From: Nemertoderma westbladi
Lineage: Eukaryota > Xenacoelomorpha > Nemertodermatida > Nemertodermatidae
NCBI GenBank assembly: GCA_032718475.1
Contig: JAUCBJ010001251.1
Location: 1 to 55,348, forward strand
Length of the DNA stretch: 55,348 bases
Reading direction: 5' to 3'
Made by a program: the position numbers and the translations under genes. The notes beneath the pieces are model-generated. The model made no database searches. It saw only the letters and a list, made by a program, of their open reading frames with translations, and had not been told where the DNA came from. Positions 10,707 to 23,200 of this stretch are shown in pieces; the first letter of the stretch is position 1, and each line of letters opens with the position of its first letter.

Positions 10707-11827
10707 AAAAGCTTTATTCTAAAACTTTTGGTTGTTGGTATTGTTATGTATGCTACTTCTCACTTGGTGATTTTGGTATTATATGAGTATTTAAAGAGAT
10801 TTGATATAACAGTTGGCGTTTGCGACATTAAATTCAAAAGGCTATTCTCCAATAGTCCTATTTTGAATGAAATCTCTTCATATCATATACATTTCTACAT
10901 ATAAACAATATAAATGTGTATATTTTCAAATTGGAACGGATTCCAGACAATAATTATCACAGAACAACGGATTCTAGACAATAATTATCACAGAACAACG
11001 GATTCGTCCAACTAATCAGGCTGTACGACAGTTGCCGAACATCTGCATTAGATACTACTTTGAAAATCGTGGGTGGTATAACTTGTAACGAATCTCGTTT
11101 CGTGACAAAAGTTGACCAATTGCGATACTGACTCTTATTATCTCTGACTCTAAATTTGGTAATTTACACAATGCTCCCAATGCATTCTTAAGAACTTTTT
11201 AAATTATAGACATTGTACTTACTGGATGTTGTACTGTAAAAGGTGATGGCATTTGGCACCTTAGGGTCATACACCCTCAGATAAGCCTAATTGTTTATAC
11301 TGTATGTTTATTAAAAAGAGTAAACTCGCCACGATTGCACTTTATTAAAATCATCACAAACTCACCAAACAGAATGTTCTATCCCGGTTTCACAGCATAT
11401 GCCCTCTGAAGATTCTGCACCCCCCCCCCCCCCCACGCCTCCCCCCTGCTCGGTTAAATTTCGCTAGAGTATTATGAACCCTAGGACGAAATACGCAAGC
11501 ATAAATTGTAGGGGATAGTATCTGATATATTGTCTGTTGTTCGCTTTTTCGGTCCACCATTTTTGCCTTTCTTTTCACTCGATTTGATGTCAGTTTCTGC
11601 ATTAGACTAGGTAGCTACCGGTAGCTAACTGTCTTCTGCTACATATAAAAATACAATAGGACCTAACAACAATCAAGAATAAAAGTATGGAAGGAAAAAT
11701 AACCCTAAGTTTCCAACTACAGTGAAGGTACGAAACTGAAAGTAAATAATAAATCCGATGTATATGTATATGTATATGTATATAGATATTCCTTGTATCA
11801 TGCGGGCCATATGTGTATAACTCCAGT
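10707..11827. other. Gene-free stretch with small tandem repeat and poly-C
   Basis: A roughly 31-bp unit (GGATTC-AGACAATAATTATCACAGAACAAC) is repeated about 2.3 times at 10937-11005. A C run of about 16 lies at 11419-11434. A TATATG microsatellite lies at about 11759-11786. No gene seen. Confidence 0.5.
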
Positions 11828-12048
11828 GGCCCATTCGCATTCAAGAAATATATTTTTCAGGCCTATTCGCTACCAAGTGGCCTATTTTATCAAAGGCCAT
11901 TTTTAAATTTGGCGGCCCAATTGCTACAAATTGGCCCTGGGGCTACATAAATTATTTTACGTGGCCTTTATGCTACTAGAAGGCCTAAATGGGACTAAGA
12001 ATATATTCACTATGGCCCAGAGGCTACAATGTGGCCCCTTTGCTACCA
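11828..12048 (+). repeat. Degenerate GGCC-N5-GCTAC array
   Basis: GGCC occurs at 11828, 11860, 11879, 11895, 11914, 11933, 11963, 11982, 12014 and 12033. In six of these ten the word GCTAC begins exactly 9 bases after the G of GGCC, while the five bases between differ each time. Steps are mostly 19 bases, with larger steps of 30-32. No function can be assigned. Confidence 0.6.
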
Positions 12049-12644
12049 CAATTTTATAGTTATATAGTTATAGTTATGTATATAAATTAAATTATAATTT
12101 AAACGCCATCTGATGTATGACCATGGAATTTATTATTGGATAATTTAACCATGGCCAATATACTACTAGCGAAATATAATAAAAAATATATATTTGGTAA
12201 TTTTTGGGCCATTGAGTTTTTCAAAACGTCAAAACGAGTAAAAGTTTTGTAGAATAGATTTATTTATATAATATTTATAATATTTATATACAGTATAAAA
12301 ACAATAACAAATACACCAAACATAATGGTATTTTTTCACCAACATACTGTAACATAATAGGATTACCCTTAAAAGCTCTGCAGCATATTTCCAAGCATAT
12401 TTCTAATTTATGTTACTTACAAATACCGTACAATATGAAAAATATGAAAATGGGTTATGGGGGATAACTTAAACTTTAACTGTCTTTTTTCATATCAATA
12501 ACTCTATTAGTAATGGTGGGGTCTATAAAACATTAGTTCCCCTCAGGGAGGGGGGGGGGGGGGGGGGGGCGCAATTCATCTTTCCAAATATATCATTACA
12601 CTAGTATAAAAGGTCACGTTCTCACTCAATTGCAAATATATTAT
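12049..12644. other. Gene-free stretch with poly-G tract
   Basis: AT-rich with no gene. A G run of about 20 lies at 12549-12570. Confidence 0.45.
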
Positions 12645-12942
12645 TGTGGGGCGAGCCGCGAAGTGAGCAAAGCCTTAGCATATGGGTGCCATTGGCGAGT
12701 TGTCTGTCGTCGTCGTCTTTGATCGTTAATAACTCGGTTATTCCTTGATGAAATTAAACGAAACTTGGTATGTATGTAGTCCGTCAAAAGAATCTGAAGT
12801 TTGGTCAAAAACGAACGAACGCAACGAGGCACAAGAGGAGGAAAAGGATTGCGTTGAAGACTTCTGATTAACGGCAGACAACTCGTTAATGGTGCCCATA
12901 TCCTTAAGGCTTTGCTCACTTCATGCTGCGCCAAGGCCCCAC
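12645..12942. mobile_element. Fold-back element (MITE-like) of the R2 family
   Basis: The two ends are inverted copies of each other over about 60 bases: GTGGGGCGAGCC...GCAAAGCCTTA...CATATGGGTGCCATT...CGAGTTGTCTG on the left and its complement (CAGACAACTCG...GGTGCCCATAT...TAAGGCTTTGCTCAC...GCCCCAC) on the right. Length about 300 bp, no coding capacity. The terminus matches the ends of the R2 repeats at 2475 and 9256. No clear target duplication was found. Confidence 0.7.
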
Positions 12943-14050
12943 GAACGGGTAACTATGAGTTTAAGAACTTTGGTTTGTATGTGAACAAAAGTACGCCAAT
13001 GTTTTTGAAAAGTTACGTAGGTAAATGTGAAAATTTAGACCAAATAGCAAAATTTAGAATTTTCCCAAGATGCTTTCTATGATATTAATCTATTATGGTA
13101 TAGGCCTAAATAGGTTTAATGGGCGCTTAATCAATTGGAAACATTTTGTAGTATATGCCATTTATGGCACGTTACAAATTAAGATCTGATAGATTCTGAT
13201 AGAAGAAACATGAAAATATCTATTTTGATGTTGTATGAATTTTTAATATTAGTTAATACGAGTTAACAATGAAAAAAACTTGGTTGCTCTTAAAACCCTA
13301 AGACTTTTACAGTTTTGAATTTATTCGCATGAAATTTTTTTATATGATAGATCAATGATGGGGCAACAAATGAAAATAAACCTGCTCTTCTAGGTGGCGC
13401 TGCAAATTTATGTCAATTTTTACGTTTGTTATAAATAGTATTACATTTTATTAACTAAATATTTCAAAACGTTGTCTGATACTTTTATGCAGGGTTGCTT
13501 TGTAAACACCCACATAAATTGCTCAAAAAATTAATTGCTAATTAAACACTAATTGCATAAAAATTGTAAAAGTAGTAGGGTTTTGAAGTTGAAAATTTCC
13601 TAAAAAAATATTTGGAGATAATAGACCTTTTAGTATACATAGTAATAGTAATTTCAATAGGAATCCCTAAATGGAAATTGTTAGAACTTGAAAACTAAAA
13701 GAGCTATTAAATATAGGTTTTCAGATTTGGAAACACCATTTTATCGTGCATTATAATTGATCATAAAAATAATTGCGAATTATTTTTGACCAAAATTGTG
13801 TACCCCCCTTAACTAATTTTAAATATTGGAATGTGCAGACAGAGTTACAAAACGACTCATATTTGAAATAATAGTAGTAGCTTTGATATAGTAGTACATA
13901 TAGCAGGTCTATAACGTACACACTACACGCACGCTCTTGTACATCTATCACTTACTCACATTGCACACCAACCGAAACACCAATGTCAACTACAGGCCTT
14001 CCAAAAAAGCAGCCATTATGAGTTCAGATTGCTGCTGTCTAAGCAGGTAT
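12943..14050. other. Gene-free stretch
   Basis: AT-rich. No gene, RNA gene or clear repeat seen. Confidence 0.4.
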
Positions 14051-14079
14051 TATAAGGACCATTTTAATTACTGGGAGGA

Positions 14080-14175
14080 AAACTTGGGATAGGAGTAGCG
14101 CCCACACCCCTTCGGGTAGAGGAGCCCTCGGGTCGCATCCAGCTTCGGCTGAGCTTGAAACGGGTTTGAACTTCT
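14080..14175. repeat. SINE fragment related to the ACSF3-intron element
   Basis: It contains GGGATAGGAGTAGCGCCCAC and CTTCGGGTAG, the core of the 36-bp unit expanded at 51258-53048, here as a single copy, followed by TCCAGCTTCGGCTGAGCTTG. It shows that the 36-bp unit is a normal internal part of a dispersed element. Confidence 0.6.
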
Positions 14176-15238
14176 TGCATAGTAAACTGTAGTAAGTTTG
14201 TAGAGTGGCCCATTTACTACAGACATATGCCGTTATACAAGTGTAGGTAGTGTAAATCAAAACAAATTTGTATTGAAACCAGTAATAAATACCCTTGTGA
14301 AGATTACAAATTTCCAACACATATAAAGCCAACAGAACTAGTACCACAGTACAGGCTGTTTATAATGAAACGACAACAGATTCAAGATTAGCTACCCTAC
14401 CACAAATGAGTTAAAAAGCCTGACGATAACAAAGAAACTATGTGATAAGTACAATTTCAGCATTATGACCCGAGTCTATTTATACAGTACCGAGCGAGCA
14501 CAGAGAGGAAGAAGGTTTACAAAATACTGAATAGTGCCCTTTCCACAAAATGGTTTACGTAATTTTGTTACATTATTGCCAACTTCTCGGCGTTCTGTTC
14601 GCTTAATTATTAGATTTAATATTTACATTATAATATTTAGGAATATTAATGAAATTCATATCCTTTTTATGAAATTAATTAAAATTATTACAACAACAAC
14701 TACACTGTAAATAATCTTACACTTAGCATACAATGGCTATCTATCATTAATGGAGAATGCTCAAGACGTGTTCTAGATGTTTACTTAGATTACTTTGCTA
14801 CGTTAGGAGGATATCGCAGAACGATGATAAGTTGATAAAATGTAAAAAAAAAACATACCACATAATTAACGAACAATACCAACAAGTAGTAATCACAATA
14901 ATATAGCTCATAGGTAGGGACACAGTGAATCGATAATGAATTTGTTACACCCCATTTCGAAAAAAAAAACATTAACAATATTTCAAACATTAATTAAACC
15001 CATTGTCATTGATAAACTTTATAAACTGTTTGTGAATACTGCTTGTGTTTAGAATACCTTATAACTGCTGGATTTAGTTCTAATGTACTCTGTAACAACT
15101 CGAACAGTCGGACGTCTCGGTTTCCGTTCTTTAGGGAATCGCTACTGCTCAAAAGGCGTTTATCTGTTTTATAGAACATAGAAAGTAATCCAAATTGTCG
15201 ACATGCTGCAGCTAGGGGGTCTGCCATTTACGAAGATT
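14176..15238. other. Gene-free stretch
   Basis: No gene seen. The sequence TATAGAACATAG occurs on both sides of a segment at about 15173-15184 and 15300-15312. Confidence 0.4.
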
Positions 15239-15302
15239 TATAATATGTTAAGGATACGTTTTTTTTATTGCTGGGGAAGACCCTCTATCCTTAACATATT
15301 AT
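15239..15302. repeat. 18-bp perfect inverted repeat
   Basis: TATAATATGTTAAGGATA at 15239-15256 faces its exact complement at 15285-15302 across a 28-base loop. It could be the tips of a very short fold-back element. Confidence 0.65.
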
Positions 15303-18300
15303 AGAACATAGAGGTATTCATCTTCAACCACCCACACCGCATTGGTCTCCGGGATGTCGAACTCGGTATGTCCACGCCTCTTATCTTTACAACGTGGGGG
15401 GTATTCCTCCTGTACGTACGCAGTTCAGCTCTTTATGATGCTCATCTCTTCCAAGTTCGTGAAACAGCGAGAGACCACATAGAGCAAATGCGTAAACTGT
15501 GTCAGATGGCTACCGGTACGCGCTACTGCAGGCAGCAGCACTCTTGAGCTAAATGTCTAATGTCTGTAGACTGTAGGTGAGCCAATAAATAAACATCCAA
15601 ATCAAGGTAGCATTAACTATTTTTAAATTTCCCGCCCTGTCAGACTATTTACCTTTATCAAATTATTGCTAGGCAACATTACGAAAGCACCTAAAAGAAC
15701 CACCCACGCAGTAAAGCACTGACGGGGCGGGGGTGGGATGGGGGGGGGGTATACAATAGTGTAAACTACATATATTATCGAAACAAATAAATTTGTTGCC
15801 AATTGTTAAGTAGTAATGGATTAATATAAATAAAACTAATTATAAGAAATGGCGTTCGGAGAAGTATATTATAATCATTATATTAATATTGATAAATAAA
15901 TAAAATAAAATGGGCCTAAAAGATAGAAAATCAATTCTATCTTTTATTTCTGAATATTAAATAAAGAATATACATTATTTTACGATGGACGAGGATTCTC
16001 ATAACAGAACACAGAAGGAAAAACGTTCAGGTAGGCTGACTTGTACAGATTTATACTAAAGTCGTACTGCCGACTTAACTAACTCGTTGGAACGACTCAC
16101 TAAGACATTCGAACCACTTAACAAACTATGCTTCGATTGGCCATTACTACTGTAGTAATAAAATATACAATAGCGGGTTTTTAAATTCAATATACAATAC
16201 TGCAGTTGAAACTCAATAATGGCTAACTCAAGACAATCTGCAGTTCTTTTGTCTGCCGCTAGAGTACGAAATGTCTGAAAGTGAATTTTTTGACCTATTC
16301 AGTCATTTATGATCCGTTCAAGCTGAAAATTGTCAGATAGGAACTAGAATGCACCCTGTGTCTTTATATGGTCGGAATCACTAGCGCGAAGGCCCCACTT
16401 CGTGAATTATACACAGTATGTATAATTTTTATTACTTTCCTTTTAGCCTTTGAAAGTACTCTATACAAAGTCCTAACCCGATAACTGTGTGATGTCATGG
16501 AAACGTAATGGTTTCTTACCTGGACATCCATACAATGTATTTCAATTTATTGCAACGGCGACATAATAATAATATGTAGTCTAGTATTCTATGTCTATTC
16601 TATGTATTCTAGCAGGTATATTGCATTATTAGGGCACTACTATAGCTAGTTACTATAGAACCTGTATCGATATGGTTGATATGGTTGATATCTACGTAAC
16701 GCAGTCACCAACTATGTAAAATGTATGACGTAGTGATATACAGAACTGAGAAAGAATGTCGCACTGCGATATAAAGCTGAAAAATATGTCGCCCTGAAGA
16801 TGTAGTAGTGCGAAATTAATTCCATACAAATAAATAAAGGAAATTTATGTAATTAATATTCTTCCTAAGCATTACTGTAGTTAAGCATTCAGATCATATA
16901 AGTTGATAACGTATAATGTACGACTGCAAATACCCTAAAACGCAATTAATTTGAGGTCAGAAACTTTAAACTCAATTTTCTCAAAATGGTGTTTGTGTGG
17001 GTTGACACATTTCTGCATAACACCGTCCAACATAGTAGTCCTAACTAGACTAAATGTAAATTATGCAAACTACAAATTATTCCCTGACTGTAACGAATAA
17101 GGAAGGTGAAATGGAAAACTGAAAACGGATTCGCAGACAATCGTTATTAGAATATTTCCTTACTTAGTTTATATTGTTGAGAGCTCACAAATTATAGTTT
17201 CGCATATTTAGATTGTAAATAATTGGTGAAATTAATAATAATTCGTGAAACACTAAATGCATTTGTGTACAAATAACGTTTAAATTTATAAAGTGTATAT
17301 TATTATTTAAATGTAAATTTATATATGCTCAAGGTATTTTAAACCCACAGTTTTAATTACTTTAAGTTAATTCTAATTCTAATTATTCTATATTAATTTT
17401 TCATTTGATGTACATTTCATTAATGGCTTTAAATCGGGGGAAAAAACTTGTTGAAATGGCATTATCAAAAAAAGCGTTCTCACCATTCGTCCCTGGTCGA
17501 ATCCCGTATCCATTACGAAACAAAAGACAGAACAGAAGACTACTACTGCCCCTTCCTCATAACAGTAGTGAATATATTTCAGAAAACTTCCTTGGATTTG
17601 AAAGCGACAAACCAATGGATCCAATGGCCGAGGAGATGGGATTCGAGGTAGGATTGAGGGCCATAATGTATGGATGTATATGTATGGATAACATGTCCCT
17701 GACGAGCCTTCAATATTGCGTCATGTTCGAAACTGCTATAACATTAAATTACGCAATATTACATTAAAAACTACAATGGTATTCCAATATTAACTATATT
17801 TTCTACCCATTTGTTTTTGTTACCTCGAATTTCACCCTATAGAAAAAAAGATATATTTTGCATGTTATATTTTCAAAAGTATTTACAACATAATATAACC
17901 CAAGGGGAGCAGTGGCTTTTCTTGACCCCAAAAGATGTATATCCAATGTCCCTATAGAGCCAAAAATATATATCATTTTTTAAAAGACGAATCTTGAAAT
18001 TTCAGATATTGGAATCAAATATTAATAGATAGATTTTCACGTATACATAATTTCATTTTTTGCGCTTGAAACTGTTTCAATGTTTCTAATTTTAGCCATA
18101 CTTACTATATTGAACATTTAAAGTTGTTAATTTGTTGTTACAGCTATTCAAAAAATATAAATTTACTAAAATTTGTATTTTCGATTTTTCGAACAAAAAA
18201 GTGGCTTTTTAGGGACACGATTATATATATGACTTTTGAGTAGAAAAAGACAGTGTTTACTAAGTTTGATATTTTCGAATAGCACGATTTATAAACTTAT

Positions 18301-18514
18301 ATAATGTATGGCTGCGCATTGGGCACATCACATTGTATTGAACATTGCAGCAAAAATGGTGTAATTCGGGTTTCACTAAAATTCTGAATTTTGTGCTTGA
18401 AACTTCAATGCTTCTCTTTTTTCCCATACTTACTATCTGTGCTTAGAGTAGTTATATTGAACAATCAGTTGCCAAAAAAATATATTTTTCTAACCCTCTA
18501 AATCAGAATATGCA
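15303..18514. other. Gene-free stretch
   Basis: No supported gene. A G-rich run lies at 15722-15750. An open frame at 17405-17767 has no recognisable domain and is listed among the rejected items. A CTGCCGCTAG-containing segment at 16240-16330 resembles part of the TIR element of copies A and B (300-470). Confidence 0.4.
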
Positions 18515-18596
18515 TTAACCCTTTCGCACCTATGACGCAGGCGTATGCGTCACCACTATATGGGCTATGATGCAGGCGTATGCATCATGGGTCACA
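18515..18596. mobile_element. Lone piggyBac-like terminus with subterminal palindromes
   Basis: TTAA at 18515-18518 is followed directly by CCCTTTCGCACC and then by a palindromic TGACGCAGGCGTATGCGTCA and a second, diverged GATGCAGGCGTATGCATC. A TTAA target followed by CCCTTT and ATGACGCA-type subterminal repeats is how piggyBac elements commonly end. I found no matching second end within the next few kb. Confidence 0.5.
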
Positions 18597-19259
18597 AACC
18601 GACAGACTAGATTTATGTCAACTTGAAAACTGACATCAGAAATGAAATCAGCACCCCTTAAACTTAGATAAACTTTAGACATACTCTATTAATATTTATG
18701 TTTCCTCGCATCAGATGACGAATGACGAATTGACGAATGGACATACAGATGTCCGCTTTTACAGTAAGTCTTTAATGAATACCTTTAATTAGTGATACAC
18801 AAAACTCACGGAAGGATGTCGTCAGTCGGACAGATGAAATAGAAGAAAAGTCGGGGCAGGTTATATAGGTCTATGTCACACAGATTATCTATGCTCTCTG
18901 AGATGTGTAATGCCTTCGGAGATGTGCACGTCAACTAAGATGAGTATCCTTTCAGGGATGAGTACTGTATGCTTGCAAGAAAAATATGCCTTTCCTTTCC
19001 GAGATGATTATACCTTTCCGAGGTGACGGAGAAAAACCTAAAACACTATCTCATTGGTTCTCGAATATTGGCTCTAGATGAACATACTTTGGCGAATAAA
19101 AAATTGTATGTACTCAACAATTGGTCTAATTGTCAGTGGCTCTTGAGGGACGTAGGTCCTACTAAAGCCATTTTCGTCACAGTAGCTATTCACTACTGTA
19201 GGCAACAAATTAATAATTATTATGTTAATAATTTACAGTAAATGGGTTATCACCACCAA
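18597..19259. other. Gene-free stretch
   Basis: It has a loose repeated word 'GAGATG-T/GA' between 18895 and 19025. No gene seen. Confidence 0.4.
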
Positions 19260-19430
19260 AAATAAAACTGTAACTTGTTCTATTGTGTTTAGTTTATTGT
19301 TTTGGTTAAAATAACGTGACACTTTAACCTGCTCCTTTCCCTAAATTGAGAATTTAACATTGAGGCGGGATATTAATTCGCCAAGGCGGGTTTTGCGTCG
19401 AGTCCCCCCCCCCCCCCCCCCCCCCAAGGG
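19260..19430 (-). repeat. R1 repeat plus poly-C tract
   Basis: Inverted copy of 610-760: TTTATTGTTTTGGTTAAAAT, AACGTGACACT, TTAACCTGCTCCTTTCCC, TTGAGGCGGGATATTAATTC, then GCGTCGAGT leading into a C run of about 20. The GCGTC(C/G)AGTCCC lead-in is shared with 803-832 and, without the long run, with 41230-41250. Confidence 0.7.
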
Positions 19431-19847
19431 TATGTTTCCTTGTCAGCGATTTCATTTTCGATGTCAGTTTTCATGTTTGATGGTATACAGTCGGTTTTTC
19501 AGTAGGCCTACATCGGTCTGTTTGTCTGTCAGAGAGACGTTAGTCAGCAATAACCTTGATGTAAAATGTATTTTATTCCTAAATTGTTACTTTTTCGCTC
19601 GAATATACCTCAAAATCGGGAGAAAAAGTATTACTTTTTTCACTAGGGAAAAAGACTAATCAATAGGATTGCATTGATTTAAATTCTTAAATTTTTTTAC
19701 CCTCTCGACCCTTTATTAACCTCGCTGACGCGACGCTCGGTAAATAGAAATGCCTCGAGAACAGTGAACAAAAAGTTGTAAAATTTTCTAAAAAGTTCAA
19801 GTCTCCTCGAATGGCGTACTTCCAATTTTACTATCAAAAAAAATTCA

Positions 19848-19925
19848 CCGGATTGTGAGGATTGAACACGGTACCTAGAGATCCCAAGTCCCACGCTCTC
19901 CCAAGTGATCCACTCCGCGCCGTAT
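19848..19925 (-). other. tRNA-like sequence (SINE head or tRNA pseudogene)
   Basis: On the minus strand GGCGCGGAGTGGATCACTTG leads into GGGAGAGC, an A-box-like D-arm. About 40 bases further comes TGTTCAATCC, a B-box-like sequence. A short anticodon-like stem can be drawn with loop CTTGGGA, but the acceptor and T stems do not pair well. I would call it tRNA-derived, not a working tRNA gene. Confidence 0.35.
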
Positions 19926-20231
19926 GAAGCGTTAAAACCAAAACCAAAGTGGAAATTGTAATTGTGGACACAACCCTTGTAAGATCGAAAATCGTACTGC
20001 TTTTGTATATAAAGTCATGATCCAGTGCAGAATTTGGTCACTTTTGGGAAACCTTCAATGATGCCAGTTGGACATCAGTCGGATTTATTTATGACAACAA
20101 TATTACTTACCCGAATCAGTAAAAACATTTACCGGTACTATATACTTAACCATGAAAGGTGTAATGCAATATCTGCCGGACTATGGGTGTTATAATTCAA
20201 AATAATTAGCAGCATTTATTATTTGTTACAG

Positions 20232-23200
20232 TCTATGTCTCAGGATAATGATAAAGAACTGTCTCTGTCTCAGGATAATGATAAAGAACTCTCTCTTTCT
20301 CAGGATAATGATAAAGAACTGTCTCTGTCTCAGGGTAATTATAAAGAACTGTCTCTTTCTCAGGGTAATGATAAAGAACTATCGCTGTCTCAGGATAATG
20401 ATAAAGAACTGTCTCTGTCTCAGGATAATGATAAAGAACTCTCTCTTTCTCAGGATAATGTTAAAGAACTGTCTCTTTCTCAGGATAATGATAAAGAACT
20501 GTCTCTGTCTCAGGGTAATTATAAAGAACTGTCTCTTTCTCAGGGTAATGATAAAGAACTATCGCTGTCTCAGGATAATGATAAAGAACTGTCTCTGTCT
20601 CAGGATAATGATAAAGAACTGTCTCTGTCTCAGGGTAATTATAAAGAACTGTCTCTTTCTCAGGGTAATGATAAAGAACTATCGCTGTCTCAGGATAATG
20701 ATAAAGAACTGTCTCTTTCTCAGGATAATGTTAAAGAACTGTCTCTGTCTCAGGGTAATGATAAAGAACTGTCTCTTTCTCAGGATAATGATAAAGAACT
20801 GTCTCTTTCTCAGGATAATGATAAAGAACTGTCTCTTTCTCAGGATAATGATAAAGAACTGTCTCTTTCTCAGGATAATGATAAAGAACTGTCTCTGTCT
20901 CAGGGTAATGATAAAGAACTATCGCTGTCTCAGGATAATGATAAAGAACTGTCTCTGTCTCAGGATAATGATAAAGAACTGTCTCTGTCTCAGGATAATT
21001 ATAAAGAACTGTCTCTGTCTCAGGGTAATTATAAAGAACTGTCTCTGTCTCAGGATAATGATAAAGAACTGTCTCTGTCTCAGGATAATGATAAAGAACT
21101 CTCTCTTTCTCAGGATAATGATAAAGAACTGTCTCTGTCTCAGGATAATGATAAAGAACTCTCTCTTTCTCAGGATAATGATAAAGAACTGTCTCTGTCT
21201 CAGGATAATGATAAAGAACTCTCTCTTTCTCAGGATAATGTTAAAGAACTGTCTCTGTCTCAGGATAATGATAAAGAACTGTCTCTGTCTCAGGGTAATG
21301 ATAAAGAACTGTCTCTTTCTCAGGATAATGATAAAGAACTGTCTCTGTCTCAGGGTAATGATAAAGAACTATCGCTGTCTCAGGATAATGATAAAGAACT
21401 GTCTCTGTCTCAGGATAATGATAAAGAACTGTCTCTTTCTCAGGATAATGTTAAAGAACTGTCTCTGTCTCAGGGTAATGATAAAGAACTGTCTCTTTCT
21501 CAGGATAATGATAAAGAACTGTCTCTGTCTCAGGATAATGATAAAGAACTCTCTCTTTCTCAGGATAATGTTAAAGAACTGTCTCTGTCTCAGGGTAATG
21601 ATAAAGAACTGTCTCTTTCTCAGGATAATGATAAAGAACTGTCTCTGTCTCAGGGTAATGATAAAGAACTGTCTCTTTCTCAGGATAATGATAAAGAACT
21701 GTCTCTGTCTCAGGGTAATGATAAAGAACTGTCTCTTTCTCAGGATAATGATAAAGAACTGTCTCTTTCTCAGGGTATTGATAAAGAACTGTCTCTTTCT
21801 CAGGATAATTATAAAGAACTGTCTCTGTCTCAGGATAATGATAAAGAACTCTCTCTTTCTCAGGATAATGATAAAGAACTGTCTCTGTCTCAGGATAATG
21901 ATAAAGAACTCTCTCTTTCTCAGGATAATGTTAAAGAACTGTCTCTGTCTCAGGGTAATGATAAAGAACTGTCTCTTTCTCAGGATAATGATAAAGAACT
22001 GTCTCTGTCTCAGGGTAATGATAAAGAACTGTCTCTTTCTCAGGATAATGATAAAGAACTGTCTCTGTCTCAGGGTAATGATAAAGAACTGTCTCTTTCT
22101 CAGGATAATGATAAAGAACTGTCTCTGTCTCAGGGTAATGATAAAGAACTGTCTCTTTCTCAGGATAATGATAAAGAACTGTCTCTTTCTCAGGATAACG
22201 AACCAGAGATAAGCATTGAAGGCACAATCTGTATTGGTGATGCTTATTTATATCCTAGTTCAGCCCATTATCAAGGTGTCTCAATGGAACATTCAAATAT
22301 TCAAGTTGATGGCTGTCAGTATTCTGGTGTAAAGAGACAAACTTGTCTTTTTTGCATGGAGGGCCAAACAAACCCTGTACGCCATTTGAAGACTATGCAT
22401 TCTGTGCCGGATGGCCGCTAACTAGAACGACCGCTGGCAATAAATAAATACAACAGTCCGATAGTCGGCTTGGTCCGACTATCCTGAGGCCCAATAACTG
22501 GGAACGATAGTCCAACATTCAGACGCGGGGTCTGCAGTCTAATAGTCAGACCCTGAGTCTGAATGTCCTATCGGCGGATCGGTAAAGGATGGCAATTGCT
22601 AGGGGTGAAGTATGGATAAAGACGCGCTAGCTACGGGGACTGTCAGGCTGAGGCTACTGACTCCATCTAATATGAAAAGACTCGTAAACTACTGCGGTCT
22701 CAGGTCGTATAATATAATGAATGACAGACAAGGCACGAATACAGAAATATAAATATACCATACGGTATATTCTACAAGCGAACTCACAGATAAAGTTCGT
22801 GTCTGACAAAATGTCAGACACACACAGCCTGACAGCACATCCAACCACTGCTGCACTATGCAAACAGAAGCCGGTCAGTCGGACTGTCGGACCTACGGGT
22901 AAATAGGCCCTTAGCTTAAGACTGTAAGCTAAGGCAAAGCCTAGCTATAAATGTCGCACAGTTGTCAGTGAGTCTACCGGTCGGTAGGCTCACCTACTGA
23001 CTGAACAGGAAATGTAGCAGAGCGGTAAAAAAGCAACGCCAATAGATAGCCTGTTCTACTATCCTCAGATAGCTGCTATCACAAAGCCTGAATCAGCCCG
23101 GGCATCGTGTCACTTCCGGTGGCACGACCTATACGAGCTAAAACATACTGTATAACCTATCTAATACATAGTATTGTGATCAGTATCCGGCACAGCCCCC

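Noticed and set aside
17388-17767. Overlapping open frames on both strands
   Set aside because: No domain is recognisable. The sequence is somewhat less AT-rich than its surroundings, so an old exon or repeat cannot be excluded, but I cannot support a gene.
20235-22197. CRISPR-like array
   Set aside because: Units are directly adjacent without unique spacers, and the DNA is animal nuclear DNA.
20248-22212. Second-frame 654-codon open frame (IMIKNCLCLR repeats)
   Set aside because: Same reason: a 30-bp unit without stops. This frame does not continue into the unique tail or to the splice donor; the first frame does.
22654-22906. Small open frames found identically at 22654-22906 and 33053-33305
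   Set aside because: They are duplicates because they lie in the two LTRs. No protein family is recognised.
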